Below, piece after piece: positions 22,827-30,574 of a DNA stretch of 64,000 bases. The stretch comes from Bacteroidaceae bacterium (GTDB taxonomy: Bacteria; Bacteroidota; Bacteroidia; Bacteroidales; Bacteroidaceae). Positions within the stretch are counted from its first letter, which is position 1, and each line of letters begins with the position of its first letter. The position numbers and the translations under genes are program-made. The stretch is from contig JAFXNA010000009.1 in assembly GCA_017529865.1 (NCBI GenBank), forward strand, positions 37,059 to 101,058, in the 5' to 3' direction. A model generated the notes under the pieces. The model saw only the letters and a list, made by a program, of their open reading frames with translations, did not search any database and was not told where the DNA came from.

Positions 22827-23405
22827 CTACCCCTTGTAAAGCTGGTACTTCTTGCTCAGCTTATGGCTGATTTCGTCAGAAATCGGTTTGAACCAGATAC
22901 CAACACGGCAACGGCCAACACCGTTCTCGTCGGTGAATTCTGGGGTCAAATCGGTCTTGCAAACATCGTCGATGAAACCATAGTCGATACCTTCGACCAA
23001 TCCAAGTTCCTTTGCAACGTCCACAACCTTCATGAGATGGTTCAGGTTCTTCGCCTCGCAGATAGTCTTGGTGAAGATATCCTTGATGTAGCCTTCCCAG
23101 ACTTCCTTCGGGATTTCAACAGAAACAGTAACGGTAGGACGGGCATGTTCGGACTTGTACTTGAATGTCTTCTCTCCACGTTCGTGTGCAGCCTTTGCCG
23201 CTTCATATACGGCTGGATGACGATACATCTGCCAGTAATCGGGAAATTCCTTTGTTGATACTGGCAAGGTGTCATACTCGTTATCCTTGACTCTACCATG
23301 CGTAAGCAGATTAAGCCAGAAACCTTCTGCACAGTGACCCACCATTGCAGCCAACTTTCCAGGATGCAGCTGCAAATCCTTTCTGATAATAAACAATCTT
23401 CTCAT
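22827..23405 (-). CDS. Pth2-family peptidyl-tRNA hydrolase-like protein, 192 aa
   Basis: The N-terminus RRLFIIRKDLQLHPGKLAAM followed by VGHCAEGFW matches the Pth2 signature (strand, R/K-K-D-L, GKLAAQVxHA). The C-terminus (YGFIDDVCKT ... RCRVGIWFKPISDEISHKL) parallels the Pth2 end VxDAGxT...GPxxxxxIDxVT. Pth2 releases peptides from stalled peptidyl-tRNA. An insertion of about 50 residues in the middle makes it longer than the usual ~120 aa. Start ATG 23405 is one codon after the upstream gene. It sits in the same operon as RtcB and the tRNA. Confidence 0.75.
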   Translation of the reverse strand: MRRLFIIRKDLQLHPGKLAAMVGHCAEGFWLNLLTHGRVKDNEYDTLPVSTKEFPDYWQMYRHPAVYEAAKAAHERGEKTFKYKSEHARPTVTVSVEIPKEVWEGYIKDIFTKTICEAKNLNHLMKVVDVAKELGLVEGIDYGFIDDVCKTDLTPEFTDENGVGRCRVGIWFKPISDEISHKLSKKYQLYKG

Positions 23406-23406
23406 T

Positions 23407-23673
23407 TTATTCCTCTTCCCATGCGTTCTTACATTTGAGTACAATACGGTTACGAGCATCACGCACAACCCAGTATTCGCCTTCAAGTCCCCATCCCTTG
23501 AAGTTCAAGGCACAGCACATGCCGTCGATATATCCCTTGTAGTAGCGCATCTCTGGGTTGGTTATTTGAACGCCGCAGCATCCTCCATCGGCATTCTTTG
23601 CGGCATCATTCAGATACTCAGTCACGAACGACTCAAGTCTATCTTGTAATAGTTCCTTTATTTCGGGTCTCAT
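23407..23673 (-). CDS. Hypothetical protein, 88 aa
   Basis: Start at ATG 23673, overlapping the upstream TGA (ATGA). Helical N-terminus (LLQDRLESFVTEYLND), a cysteine pair (GGCCGV), strands later (WGLEGEYWVVRDARNRIVLK). Function unknown. Confidence 0.75.
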   Translation of the reverse strand: MRPEIKELLQDRLESFVTEYLNDAAKNADGGCCGVQITNPEMRYYKGYIDGMCCALNFKGWGLEGEYWVVRDARNRIVLKCKNAWEEE

Positions 23674-23849
23674 AACGGCCTCCCACATTTCGGACAGAAA
23701 TTGATTGGTGAACTTTGGTCTGCATAGCATTCGATACGATATGTACCGTCGCTGTCTCTACACAGATGAAAACGGTCAGTCCAACTATCGTCATCTGTGA
23801 AGTCTTCACCGCAACCAAGTCCATCCAACTGTTCGCAATACTTACACAT
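23670..23849 (-). CDS. Zinc-ribbon micro-protein, 59 aa
   Basis: ATG 23849 to TGA 23670. Starts MCKYCEQLDGLGC and ends FCPKCGRPL, so a CxxC knuckle at each end, the classic small zinc-ribbon layout. Acidic middle. Overlaps the next gene by ATGA. Likely a nucleic-acid or protein adaptor. Confidence 0.75.
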   Translation of the reverse strand: MCKYCEQLDGLGCGEDFTDDDSWTDRFHLCRDSDGTYRIECYADQSSPINFCPKCGRPL

Positions 23850-23852
23850 GAC

Positions 23853-24023
23853 CTACTCCAAGATTTTGCTAACCCTTACCTTCAAGTAGGATTTCTTGTA
23901 GATGTCAGGGTCTTTCTTACATAGTTTTGCAATATACTTGTTAGCAGCTTCCCGTGTCTTACAGGTAGCCATATACCAATGGTAGCCCATGCCCGATACT
24001 TGGAACACATTGTATATTTTCAT
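23853..24023 (-). CDS. Hypothetical micro-protein, 56 aa
   Basis: ATG 24023 to TAG 23853, GGAAACC upstream. Basic Tyr/Lys-rich protein (MKIYNVFQVSGMGYHWYM; YIAKLCKKDPDIYKKSYL) with an SPOR- or AP2-like strand-helix-strand pattern. Overlaps its upstream neighbour by 4 bases. Function unknown. Confidence 0.7.
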   Translation of the reverse strand: MKIYNVFQVSGMGYHWYMATCKTREAANKYIAKLCKKDPDIYKKSYLKVRVSKILE

Positions 24024-24268
24024 TTGGTTTCCTTCACTTCGTTGATAGACGACATGACCGCAGTAGCAAGGTTGATTGCGGGTTTCAACAGATGATGATT
24101 GAACAGAAGGTTCTCGTACTTGTCCAACTGGTAGTTAAGGCTATCAAGGACATCCTTCAAGGTGACAGACTCGCCGTACACCCTAATCAGGTCAAGAACC
24201 ATTCCCTTGTGTTCCTTTGCAGAGCAATACACTTCAAGGTCATTATGAAATTCATTACGGTCAGCCAT
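24020..24268 (-). CDS. Hypothetical helical protein, 82 aa
   Basis: Start at ATG 24268 (MADRNEFHNDLEVYCSAKE), one base after the upstream stop. Helical throughout (VLDSLNYQLDKYENLLFNHH). Function unknown. Confidence 0.75.
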   Translation of the reverse strand: MADRNEFHNDLEVYCSAKEHKGMVLDLIRVYGESVTLKDVLDSLNYQLDKYENLLFNHHLLKPAINLATAVMSSINEVKETK

Positions 24269-24269
24269 A

Positions 24270-24470
24270 TTAGTCCTCAAATACGATTGCGGCAACTGGG
24301 TTAGTTTCACCTGGAATCGGAACATATGCCAGTTCTACATCCTTGACACAGGGGTAGATATCAAATCCACCACGCTTCTTCTTTCTGGCCACGACCACCC
24401 TGAATGTCTTGTCCAGTTCCGTATTAGAAATACGTTCACAGAGTTTGGCTTTGAGTTCTTCTACGTTCAT
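24270..24470 (-). CDS. Hypothetical protein, 66 aa
   Basis: Start at ATG 24470 (MNVEELKAKLCERISNTEL), immediately after the upstream stop. Basic centre (FRVVVARKKKRGGFDIY), then strands. Possible nucleic-acid contact. Function unknown. Confidence 0.7.
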   Translation of the reverse strand: MNVEELKAKLCERISNTELDKTFRVVVARKKKRGGFDIYPCVKDVELAYVPIPGETNPVAAIVFED

Positions 24471-24471
24471 A

Positions 24472-24642
24472 TCACACCCCAGTTTTCTTTGCAAGTTCCC
24501 TGCGACGGCGTACAATGTACTCGCACACTTCCATTGCCTTTCCTTCGCTCAACATTTTCTCGATTTTTTCACAGAACATAGATGGAATATCCAGAAAATC
24601 TTCCATCTGTCCAGCAAAAAATACTGCGTCTTCTTTATTCAT
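24472..24642 (-). CDS. Hypothetical helical micro-protein, 56 aa
   Basis: Start at ATG 24642 (MNKEDAVFFAGQMEDFLD), preceded by GGAG and overlapping the upstream gene by 8 bases. Helical with an Arg-rich end (CEYIVRRRRELAKKTGV). Function unknown. Confidence 0.7.
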   Translation of the reverse strand: MNKEDAVFFAGQMEDFLDIPSMFCEKIEKMLSEGKAMEVCEYIVRRRRELAKKTGV

Positions 24643-24919
24643 TGGTTGTCTCCTTTTTATTCTTTTTTTCAACAGCCTTGAGTTCTTTCATTATGTTAGG
24701 GAAGATGGTGGCCGGTGCGAAATCGGTCATAAATCCCTCATCATGGCACAGGTCACGGAGGGCAGCAAATTCCCATTTAAGCCAAGCATCATCCTTGTCC
24801 TTGACTTTAATGTTGTGGACTGCGTTTGCAATCTTGGTCAGTTCGCTGTAATTCAATTGAATTACGATTTTCTGTTCGGCAAACCTGTCAGATGTAAGGT
24901 CGATTTTCTTGATAACCAT
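24635..24919 (-). CDS. Hypothetical protein next to rtcB, 94 aa
   Basis: Begins MVIKKIDLTSDRFAEQKIVI, beta strands then helices (FAALRDLCHDEGFMTDF), charged tail. Twelve bases downstream of rtcB, so co-transcribed. Function unknown; no RtcB partner (Archease) similarity seen. Confidence 0.75.
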   Translation of the reverse strand: MVIKKIDLTSDRFAEQKIVIQLNYSELTKIANAVHNIKVKDKDDAWLKWEFAALRDLCHDEGFMTDFAPATIFPNIMKELKAVEKKNKKETTNE

Positions 24920-24931
24920 AGTTACCTCCGT

Positions 24932-27067
24932 TTAGTCAGATGCCTTGAAGTTGTACACAGGCTTGATAGTATCTTCAACATCGCAGCTATCCTTGATGTT
25001 CTCGATGATTTCCTTGGACGGCTTGTAAGCCATCGGGGATTCATCCAAAGTAGATTTGTTTACGCAAGTAGTGTAGATGCCACGCATAGCCTTCTGGTAA
25101 GCTTCAAGGGAGATACTTTCCTTAGCCTTGGAACGGGACATCTTGCGGCCTGCACCGTGCGGAGCAGAGAAGTTCCAGTCAGGGTTGCCCTTACCTATGC
25201 AGATAAGAGAACCATCCCTCATGTTCAACGGAACGATAAGACGCTCACCTTCCTGAGCCGATACAGAACCCTTTCGGAGTATCATGTGCTTCAAGTCGAT
25301 GTAGTTATGCAATGTACAGAACTTGTCCACAACATGAAGGCGGAGCGCCCTGACAATCTCTTCAAGCATCGCTTCACGGTTACGTGTTGCAAACTCCTGT
25401 GCCAACGCCATGTCATGCAAATATCCGTCAAACGACTTGCCAGTGAGGTAAGACAGCTCCTTCGGAGGCGGGAAATGAGGGATGCTGTCCAACGCTGCAG
25501 TAAGCTCGGCTTCACGTCCCTCGCTCTTGTACTTGGCGATTATGGCCCCACGCTGCTGCGTAAGGTCGTTGCATTCGTCGATTGCAATTCCCTGCCAGTA
25601 ATCACAGGTTGCCAGCCCAAGATGACGGGAACCTGAGTGGATTACGATGTACAGATTGCCGTGGGAATCCTTGTCCACTTCTATGAAGTGGTTACCACCG
25701 CCGAGTGAGCCAAGCGACAACAGCTCGGTGTACTCCATCTTCCCTTCCTTGTAGACAATCATATCCTCGATAGGAAAGTCCTTGGCCATCGAATGCTTGC
25801 TTTCACGATGGGACTTACCAGACGGAATTCTTTCACGAATAGCCTTGTCCAACTTGTCGAAATCAACAGAACGGTCTTTCAACTTTGCGACAAGCATACC
25901 ACAGTTCCCTGTCACAGATATTCTGTCATTACGGCGAATAACAAATGCTCCTGTCGATGTATTGAAACAATATTTATATCCATCCACACTATCAACAACA
26001 TCGACATCCTTATAGGATACATATTCGTTTTTCGTAGGAGTCACAACATACCAGCAGTTCCAATTTTCATTGGGTGCTTCATACTTGCATATAGACGCAC
26101 GAACTCCAACAGCGGAAAACGCATATTGAATAACGTCCGCATTTGCTTTTATAGTGCTTGTATAATTTTTATGTGAACGTTTATCATCTATTGTTCCATC
26201 CCATAGCATAACCTCATCACAAATAATAGAAAGTTGATGCTTTGATGCACGATAAAATTGGGTCAAATCTTTGGTATTTATAACTTTATCGCTAAATGCA
26301 ATTAAGGTTGTTCCATCTTTAAGGGTGTTGATGGTATATTCTATTTTAGCACTATTTAACAATTCCTGTGCTCGACGAATTTTCCGTTCCTTCATGAAGT
26401 GAAGTTCAGTGTATGTCTCACCATTTTTAAGTGGTTTAATCCTACCGTCAGCGCTAACCATAACGAATATACGCACTTGTGTATCGGAATAAGGTAACCC
26501 TGTATTTTCGATTTCAAAGACGCTTTTCGCTAGGTAATAATCGCATTTCTTCATTTTCTTTGTTTTTTCAACAAAATCAGATGCAGTAACATCATACCTA
26601 GTGAATCCACGAGCTTTTGACCCCTTATACACAAGCAAATGATGTTCATCCGAAACCATTTGGTCTAAATTCTTGGAATTATGGAAATGATAAAATTTTG
26701 AACAAGGGTTTTTAATATACGCCCTCGGCAATTCAAAATGTGCTTTGCCTGTATTAGGGTCGTATAACAACACCTCATCATCGTTATACTCGGATATTTT
26801 TTTCCATCCATACGGAGTCAAAAATTCCGTATCTTTATCGAGGCACCCTATATCCACCCCGACCAGGTTAGGAACAACCTTGTCCTTGATGGTCATAGTG
26901 GTTCCTACCGTACATCCCTTTCCAGCATGTACGTCGGGCATGATGCGAACCTGCATGTCCTTAGCCCAACACTGGCACATCATGTTCAACAACTGCGTGT
27001 AAGCCTCGGGTTCGATATTGTCTGTGAACACCTTAGCTGTATTAAACTTTCCCTGTATCTCAATCAT
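24932..27067 (-). CDS. rtcB: RtcB RNA ligase interrupted by an intein, 711 aa precursor
   Basis: RtcB joins RNA 2',3'-cyclic phosphate or 3'-phosphate ends to 5'-OH ends using GTP and Mn2+, and repairs cleaved tRNAs. Residues 1-74 and 389-711 are RtcB: MPDVHAGKGCTVG, VGVDIGC(GM), GGGNHFIEVD, IHSGSRHLG, SAPHGAGRKMSRSKA. Residues 75-388 (25904-26845) are an intein with C75 at the start, N388 at the end and C389 as the +1 residue, splitting the metal-binding VDIGCGM motif. Spliced size 397 aa, normal for bacterial RtcB. Located beside a tRNA gene and Pth2. Confidence 0.95.
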   Translation of the reverse strand: MIEIQGKFNTAKVFTDNIEPEAYTQLLNMMCQCWAKDMQVRIMPDVHAGKGCTVGTTMTIKDKVVPNLVGVDIGCLDKDTEFLTPYGWKKISEYNDDEVLLYDPNTGKAHFELPRAYIKNPCSKFYHFHNSKNLDQMVSDEHHLLVYKGSKARGFTRYDVTASDFVEKTKKMKKCDYYLAKSVFEIENTGLPYSDTQVRIFVMVSADGRIKPLKNGETYTELHFMKERKIRRAQELLNSAKIEYTINTLKDGTTLIAFSDKVINTKDLTQFYRASKHQLSIICDEVMLWDGTIDDKRSHKNYTSTIKANADVIQYAFSAVGVRASICKYEAPNENWNCWYVVTPTKNEYVSYKDVDVVDSVDGYKYCFNTSTGAFVIRRNDRISVTGNCGMLVAKLKDRSVDFDKLDKAIRERIPSGKSHRESKHSMAKDFPIEDMIVYKEGKMEYTELLSLGSLGGGNHFIEVDKDSHGNLYIVIHSGSRHLGLATCDYWQGIAIDECNDLTQQRGAIIAKYKSEGREAELTAALDSIPHFPPPKELSYLTGKSFDGYLHDMALAQEFATRNREAMLEEIVRALRLHVVDKFCTLHNYIDLKHMILRKGSVSAQEGERLIVPLNMRDGSLICIGKGNPDWNFSAPHGAGRKMSRSKAKESISLEAYQKAMRGIYTTCVNKSTLDESPMAYKPSKEIIENIKDSCDVEDTIKPVYNFKASD
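25904..26845 (-). mobile_element. Intein with LAGLIDADG-type endonuclease domain in RtcB
   Basis: Block A: CLDKDTEFLTPYGWKKI. Block B-like: VSDEHHLL (S-x-x-H). C-terminal blocks: YKYCFNTSTGAFVIRRNDRI and SVTGN|C; the penultimate residue is Gly, not the usual His. Endonuclease-like repeats: VRIFVMVSADGRI (197-209) and CDEVMLWDGTIDD (283-295), each followed by helices. The segment is visibly more AT-rich than the surrounding extein, consistent with separate acquisition. Whether the endonuclease is active cannot be judged. Confidence 0.9.
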
Positions 27068-27085
27068 AATTACACCTTATTTTAA

Positions 27086-27159
27086 TCGGGCAGGTGGGAT
27101 TCGAACCCACACTGAAGGGAGTTTAAGTCCCATTCCTCTACCAGTTGGGTTACTACCCG
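27086..27159 (-). tRNA. tRNA-Leu(UAA), atypical
   Basis: Acceptor stem CGGGTAG / CTGCCCG with one G-U pair, discriminator A, T-stem GTGGG / CCCAC with TTCGAAT loop, anticodon loop CTTAAAC giving UAA, which reads UUA (Leu). CCA is not encoded. Oddities: the variable loop is only about 5 nt, whereas tRNA-Leu normally has a long arm; the D-stem pairs poorly. Lies between nadR and rtcB in the same direction. A different charging identity is possible. Confidence 0.85.
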
Positions 27160-27171
27160 AACCAATTCAAT

Positions 27172-28320
27172 TTAGTCAGAAAGCAAACTCTTGATTTTGT
27201 CTCTGGCCCTCATGAAGTTCTCATGATAAGTGCCGTTCAGGTAGACAATATCTTCGGTGCAGTAGTGCTTACCTATAATGTTCATCAATACCTGATACTG
27301 CTTCTTACGGTCTTCGAAACTGTTGGTGAGACAATCCCTGCTGCCGTCCTGCACCCAACTGTCCTTCTTCGGGGGAAGAACAAAGATTGCATCGTACTTC
27401 AGGAACTTTGCATGCGCTTCGATACGCTTGTAATCTTCTTCGGTGATGGCATACCTGTCATCCATCGAATAGTATTTGGCATACATGAGCGTAGTCATTG
27501 CGTCACTGTCACAGATGTTTACCTTGTGCCAGCTTGCCGAGTTGACACGATACTGTTCGTCAAGGAAACGAATGTAGTCATCGTAGGTCAGCTTGGTATC
27601 GTCTGGATGTGGTGTTTCACCATTCACATCGGCAATATACGTGTGTCCGTATTCCTCGGTGCAACCCGCATCGAAATATCGTGCAAGGTCTTGAGTGAGC
27701 GTAGACTTACCTTCCGATGCCGTACCGATAATCAAGACACGCTTGGCGAACTGAGCCTTGAACTCATACCCAATGATTTCGTCCCAATACTTCATCGGGT
27801 GCTTGCGTATCTGTGTCGCAGAAATCGTGTTTAAATCCCTTGACAACAGATACACATTAGGGCCTTTCGTGAACACCGACAAGATTGCCTGCCTGTAAGA
27901 AGTTTCTCCCGTAAAGATAGTCGTGCGTTGAAGCAACTTCATGCACTTTCTCTTGCCGACATCAGCATTTCCGTACACGATTTCAGCAATCTTGTAGCTG
28001 AGAGCTTCAATCCATTCAGCCCACTTATCCATGTAGCCTGCGATGCCGATATCGTTGTCCTTCATCATGACGACGTGTACAAGCGGGTCGCCTTCAAACA
28101 TACTCTTGATGATTTCGTAGCGACGCTCAATCGGAAGACCAATTCTCGTGCCACGGTCTCCATCAAGACCGCAAACGGCAATGATTGCCCCTTTCGGGCA
28201 GAGTTTCTTCGCCGCCATGACAAGGTCAAGATGGCCAGTATGCATCGGGCTGAAAGACCCGAGGACAACCCCGTATTCACGAGGGCCACCACAGATGCTG
28301 TTAAACATCTCGTCCAGCAT
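27172..28320 (-). CDS. nadR: NadR-like bifunctional NMN adenylyltransferase / ribosylnicotinamide kinase, 382 aa
   Basis: N-terminal nucleotidyltransferase domain: VVLGSFSPMHTGHLDLVMAA with the HTGH motif (H27, H30) and ISATQIR near residue 166. C-terminal kinase domain: P-loop GTASEGKST (199-207), then CDSDAMTT. Together they convert nicotinamide riboside to NMN and then NAD. The DNA-binding N-terminal repressor domain of E. coli NadR is absent. The stop of pnuC abuts this start, so importer and enzymes are one operon. Supplies NAD during infection, also useful against NAD-depleting defences (inference). Confidence 0.93.
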   Translation of the reverse strand: MLDEMFNSICGGPREYGVVLGSFSPMHTGHLDLVMAAKKLCPKGAIIAVCGLDGDRGTRIGLPIERRYEIIKSMFEGDPLVHVVMMKDNDIGIAGYMDKWAEWIEALSYKIAEIVYGNADVGKRKCMKLLQRTTIFTGETSYRQAILSVFTKGPNVYLLSRDLNTISATQIRKHPMKYWDEIIGYEFKAQFAKRVLIIGTASEGKSTLTQDLARYFDAGCTEEYGHTYIADVNGETPHPDDTKLTYDDYIRFLDEQYRVNSASWHKVNICDSDAMTTLMYAKYYSMDDRYAITEEDYKRIEAHAKFLKYDAIFVLPPKKDSWVQDGSRDCLTNSFEDRKKQYQVLMNIIGKHYCTEDIVYLNGTYHENFMRARDKIKSLLSD

Positions 28321-29001
28321 TTAAGCCTCCACAGTGTCCGTTTCGATTTTCTTCTCGTTATGAGACCATTCAACCCATCCGTAAATGGTGTTGATGAACC
28401 AGCACACATACATTGCAACCATGGCCCATTCGCCAATCAGTGCGAACGTTACGATAGAAATTCCATCAAGCACGAACCAGAAGAACCACTGTTCACGATA
28501 GCAAGTGACAATGAGAATCTGGGCGATAACAGTGAAGCTGATGCTTAACGCATCCATGTACGGAACTGCACCGTCAAGAACAAACTTATCGAACGTACCG
28601 AAGCCAACCGTAAGGACGATTGTCGCAACAATGGAAGCGACCCACGCCTTGGGGGACAGCCTCTTGGGGATGACGTGCGTCTTGTCCTTTTCAAGCTGCT
28701 TGTACCATGCGTAAACACCATAAACCATAGTCACGTTGTAGAAGATGTATTCGCCAAATTCAAGCCACAGGCGGCTTTCCCAACAGATGTACATGTACAT
28801 GAAGTTGAAAACGAAACTGGGTACGTAAGCCCAGATATTCTTCTGTGCGAACATCACGGTGGATACCGTTCCCAGAAGTGCGGTGAGCATTGCGAACCAC
28901 ATCGCCGTATGGCCGTCAGGCATCATGATGGTGAAGATGACGGTGAAGATGATGAACGCTGCCATGTACAGCGCACGGAATTTGTTTTTGATAAAAGACA
29001 T
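28321..29001 (-). CDS. pnuC: PnuC nicotinamide riboside transporter, 226 aa
   Basis: About seven membrane spans; the segments WAYVPSFVFNFMYMYICWES and YGVYAWYKQLEKDK, and the end MYVCWFINTIYGWVEW, match the PnuC family (conserved W/N/Y residues lining the substrate path). It imports nicotinamide riboside across the inner membrane by facilitated diffusion, trapped by NadR phosphorylation. First gene after the promoter at 29037-29065. RBS GAAGGACC. Confidence 0.92.
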   Translation of the reverse strand: MSFIKNKFRALYMAAFIIFTVIFTIMMPDGHTAMWFAMLTALLGTVSTVMFAQKNIWAYVPSFVFNFMYMYICWESRLWLEFGEYIFYNVTMVYGVYAWYKQLEKDKTHVIPKRLSPKAWVASIVATIVLTVGFGTFDKFVLDGAVPYMDALSISFTVIAQILIVTCYREQWFFWFVLDGISIVTFALIGEWAMVAMYVCWFINTIYGWVEWSHNEKKIETDTVEA

Positions 29002-29036
29002 AGGTCCTTCTTTGTTGATTGTTGTTTGTTGTTTGA

Positions 29037-29065
29037 AATATAGTAAATTTAAACCTGGCTGTCAA
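29037..29065 (-). promoter_or_regulatory. Promoter for pnuC-nadR-tRNA-rtcB
   Basis: Minus strand: TTGACA, 17 bp with TTTAA, TATATT, located directly after the stop of the 29070 gene. A 5-bp inverted repeat AACCT ... AGGTT surrounds the -35 box. Confidence 0.85.
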
Positions 29066-29069
29066 GAGG

Positions 29070-29798
29070 TTAGCCGCCTGCAGGCCAGTCTACATGGCAC
29101 ATGCCTTTGTTTTTCTTTACATACTCAATTACCATCTTCTGCATAAGCTTGAGGTCATCTTCTTCATACTCGTCAGTATGCTGGATGATAACCGCATTCG
29201 GGTCCAGAATAAAGGAAGCAAGTTCACAGAAGTCCAAGTAAGAATCCCAACGCTCATCTACTCCCAGAATAGACAAATCTGCCTTGGGCTCGGTAATCTT
29301 GTCAATCGTTCTGAGCATGTTGCTCATAATGATAGACTGGAAGGCTTCATGCCCATAGCATCCGTTCGTAGCCCAATCCTTCGGAGAGATGTATGCTCCG
29401 TTTTTCATAGACTTTACTGTGTAATTCTTTATTGTAAGGTTGATTGCCCAGTGCTTCTTAAAGCTAGCCTTCATGTACGTAATGAACTTACGATATGCAG
29501 ATATAATCTCATCATTGCGTTTGACTTCCTTATCTGTAATGTTCAGGTAGCCCTTCTTTTTCTCAGACCACTTGCCACAAACCAACTTATCGGTCCAGTA
29601 TTTCATGATAATGAGAAAGCAGTAGCTAGCCTTTTCGTCAGGCAGCTTTCTTTCGATTAGCCTTCTGTCGCTAAAGTCCATGCTGCCGTCCATACAGACA
29701 TTGACAGGTTCCTTGTTGAATACGTTACCCCTCGGGATAACGATGGCGTGCATCGAAGATGAATTTGTTTCGAATACGGAATTCCTAATTGTTTTCAT
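29070..29798 (-). CDS. MKTIR/VFETNSSS family protein A, 242 aa
   Basis: First 17 residues MKTIRNSVFETNSSSMH are nearly identical in four proteins of this window (also 38721, 41036, 41759), while the rest of each differs completely. The body here is basic in the middle (YMKASFKKHWAINLTIKNYT) and acidic near the end (DEYEEDDLKLM), soluble, with no known motif. Overlaps its upstream neighbour by 14 bases. The leader may be a recognition or processing tag. Function unknown. Confidence 0.85.
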   Translation of the reverse strand: MKTIRNSVFETNSSSMHAIVIPRGNVFNKEPVNVCMDGSMDFSDRRLIERKLPDEKASYCFLIIMKYWTDKLVCGKWSEKKKGYLNITDKEVKRNDEIISAYRKFITYMKASFKKHWAINLTIKNYTVKSMKNGAYISPKDWATNGCYGHEAFQSIIMSNMLRTIDKITEPKADLSILGVDERWDSYLDFCELASFILDPNAVIIQHTDEYEEDDLKLMQKMVIEYVKKNKGMCHVDWPAGG

Positions 29799-30066
29799 GT
29801 GAATCTCCTTGATTTGCTTGGTTATTGTCTATCGTGTCCTCCGTCTTTATTTCCGTCAACCCATCTCGCAATAACGGCGGGTTAGCCTTCAGCTTCTTGT
29901 ATATCTTCATGTTCGTTTTTGCGAAGACACACGGCTTCGTCTGCTTACGGTATTCCAGCAGAGAGCACAGTTCTAGCCACTCCTGCGGAGTCAGCGTTAT
30001 TGATGTCTCCTGGAAGTCCTCGGTGTATGCGATTCTCTCGTTGCCGTCCTGGTCACGTATCAGCAT
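29785..30066 (-). CDS. Hypothetical protein, 93 aa
   Basis: Soluble: strand-rich start (MLIRDQDGNERIAYTEDF), helix PQEWLELCSLLEYRKQT, and a polar Asn/Asp/Gln-rich end (TIDNNQANQGDSHENN) probably disordered. Overlaps both neighbours by 14 bases. Function unknown. Confidence 0.75.
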   Translation of the reverse strand: MLIRDQDGNERIAYTEDFQETSITLTPQEWLELCSLLEYRKQTKPCVFAKTNMKIYKKLKANPPLLRDGLTEIKTEDTIDNNQANQGDSHENN

Positions 30067-30574
30067 GTTTTGATTCCTTTTTTATGATAAGGTCTTTGAA
30101 TGGGTTGAGAAGCAGTATGTTGTAGTAAGGACGGGTATTGTGTTCCTTTTCACTAACAAGGTCGTCTATGATTACATATTCGCCGCCTTCGTATTTGCTC
30201 AGGTCGTTGTTCTCGAACTGTTCAACAACCAGATTGATTTTACCAAGACCGTACGCGGCCATCATGCCTGGGTTGAGAACTTCTTCCCTGTCCTCTTCAT
30301 GCAGCCAACCACGGCTTATTGCATAATTAACAGAGTCGTTCTTCGTGTAAAGTAAACCACGGTTGAACCCGTCAACGCCAAGTCGGTCATATATCCTGTC
30401 GGCGATTGCAATGTCGGCCTCACTGCCTGTCTTCCAACCCCATGTAAACAGATGTACGAACAGAGGGTCATACTTCTTGATGAACTCAGCAATCTTCCTA
30501 CAGTTCTCCTCCATGAACCTGCACGAGAACAGGCTGTCTATTACGGTGTTTTCAATGTCAAGAACGATTTGCAT
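30053..30574 (-). CDS. HAD-like protein, 173 aa
   Basis: Starts MQIVLDIENTVIDSLF, close to HAD motif I (hhhDxDx[T/V]) but with Glu at the second acidic position. A later segment GEYVIIDDLVSEK resembles the DD motif IV. The middle (FTWGWKTGSEADIAIADRI) fits motif II placement. A phosphatase or nucleotidase role is possible; the D-to-E change makes activity uncertain. Overlaps neighbours on both sides. Confidence 0.65.
   Translation of the reverse strand: MQIVLDIENTVIDSLFSCRFMEENCRKIAEFIKKYDPLFVHLFTWGWKTGSEADIAIADRIYDRLGVDGFNRGLLYTKNDSVNYAISRGWLHEEDREEVLNPGMMAAYGLGKINLVVEQFENNDLSKYEGGEYVIIDDLVSEKEHNTRPYYNILLLNPFKDLIIKKESKHADT

Noticed and set aside
24515..25636. Open plus-strand frame of 373 codons
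   Set aside because: It lies opposite rtcB and several small coding genes whose frames show clear family motifs; the translation has no recognisable domain and no ribosome site, so it is an antisense shadow.
27145..27834. Open plus-strand frame of 229 codons over nadR and the tRNA
   Set aside because: It begins inside the tRNA gene on the opposite strand and overlaps the NadR kinase domain; no independent evidence for coding.
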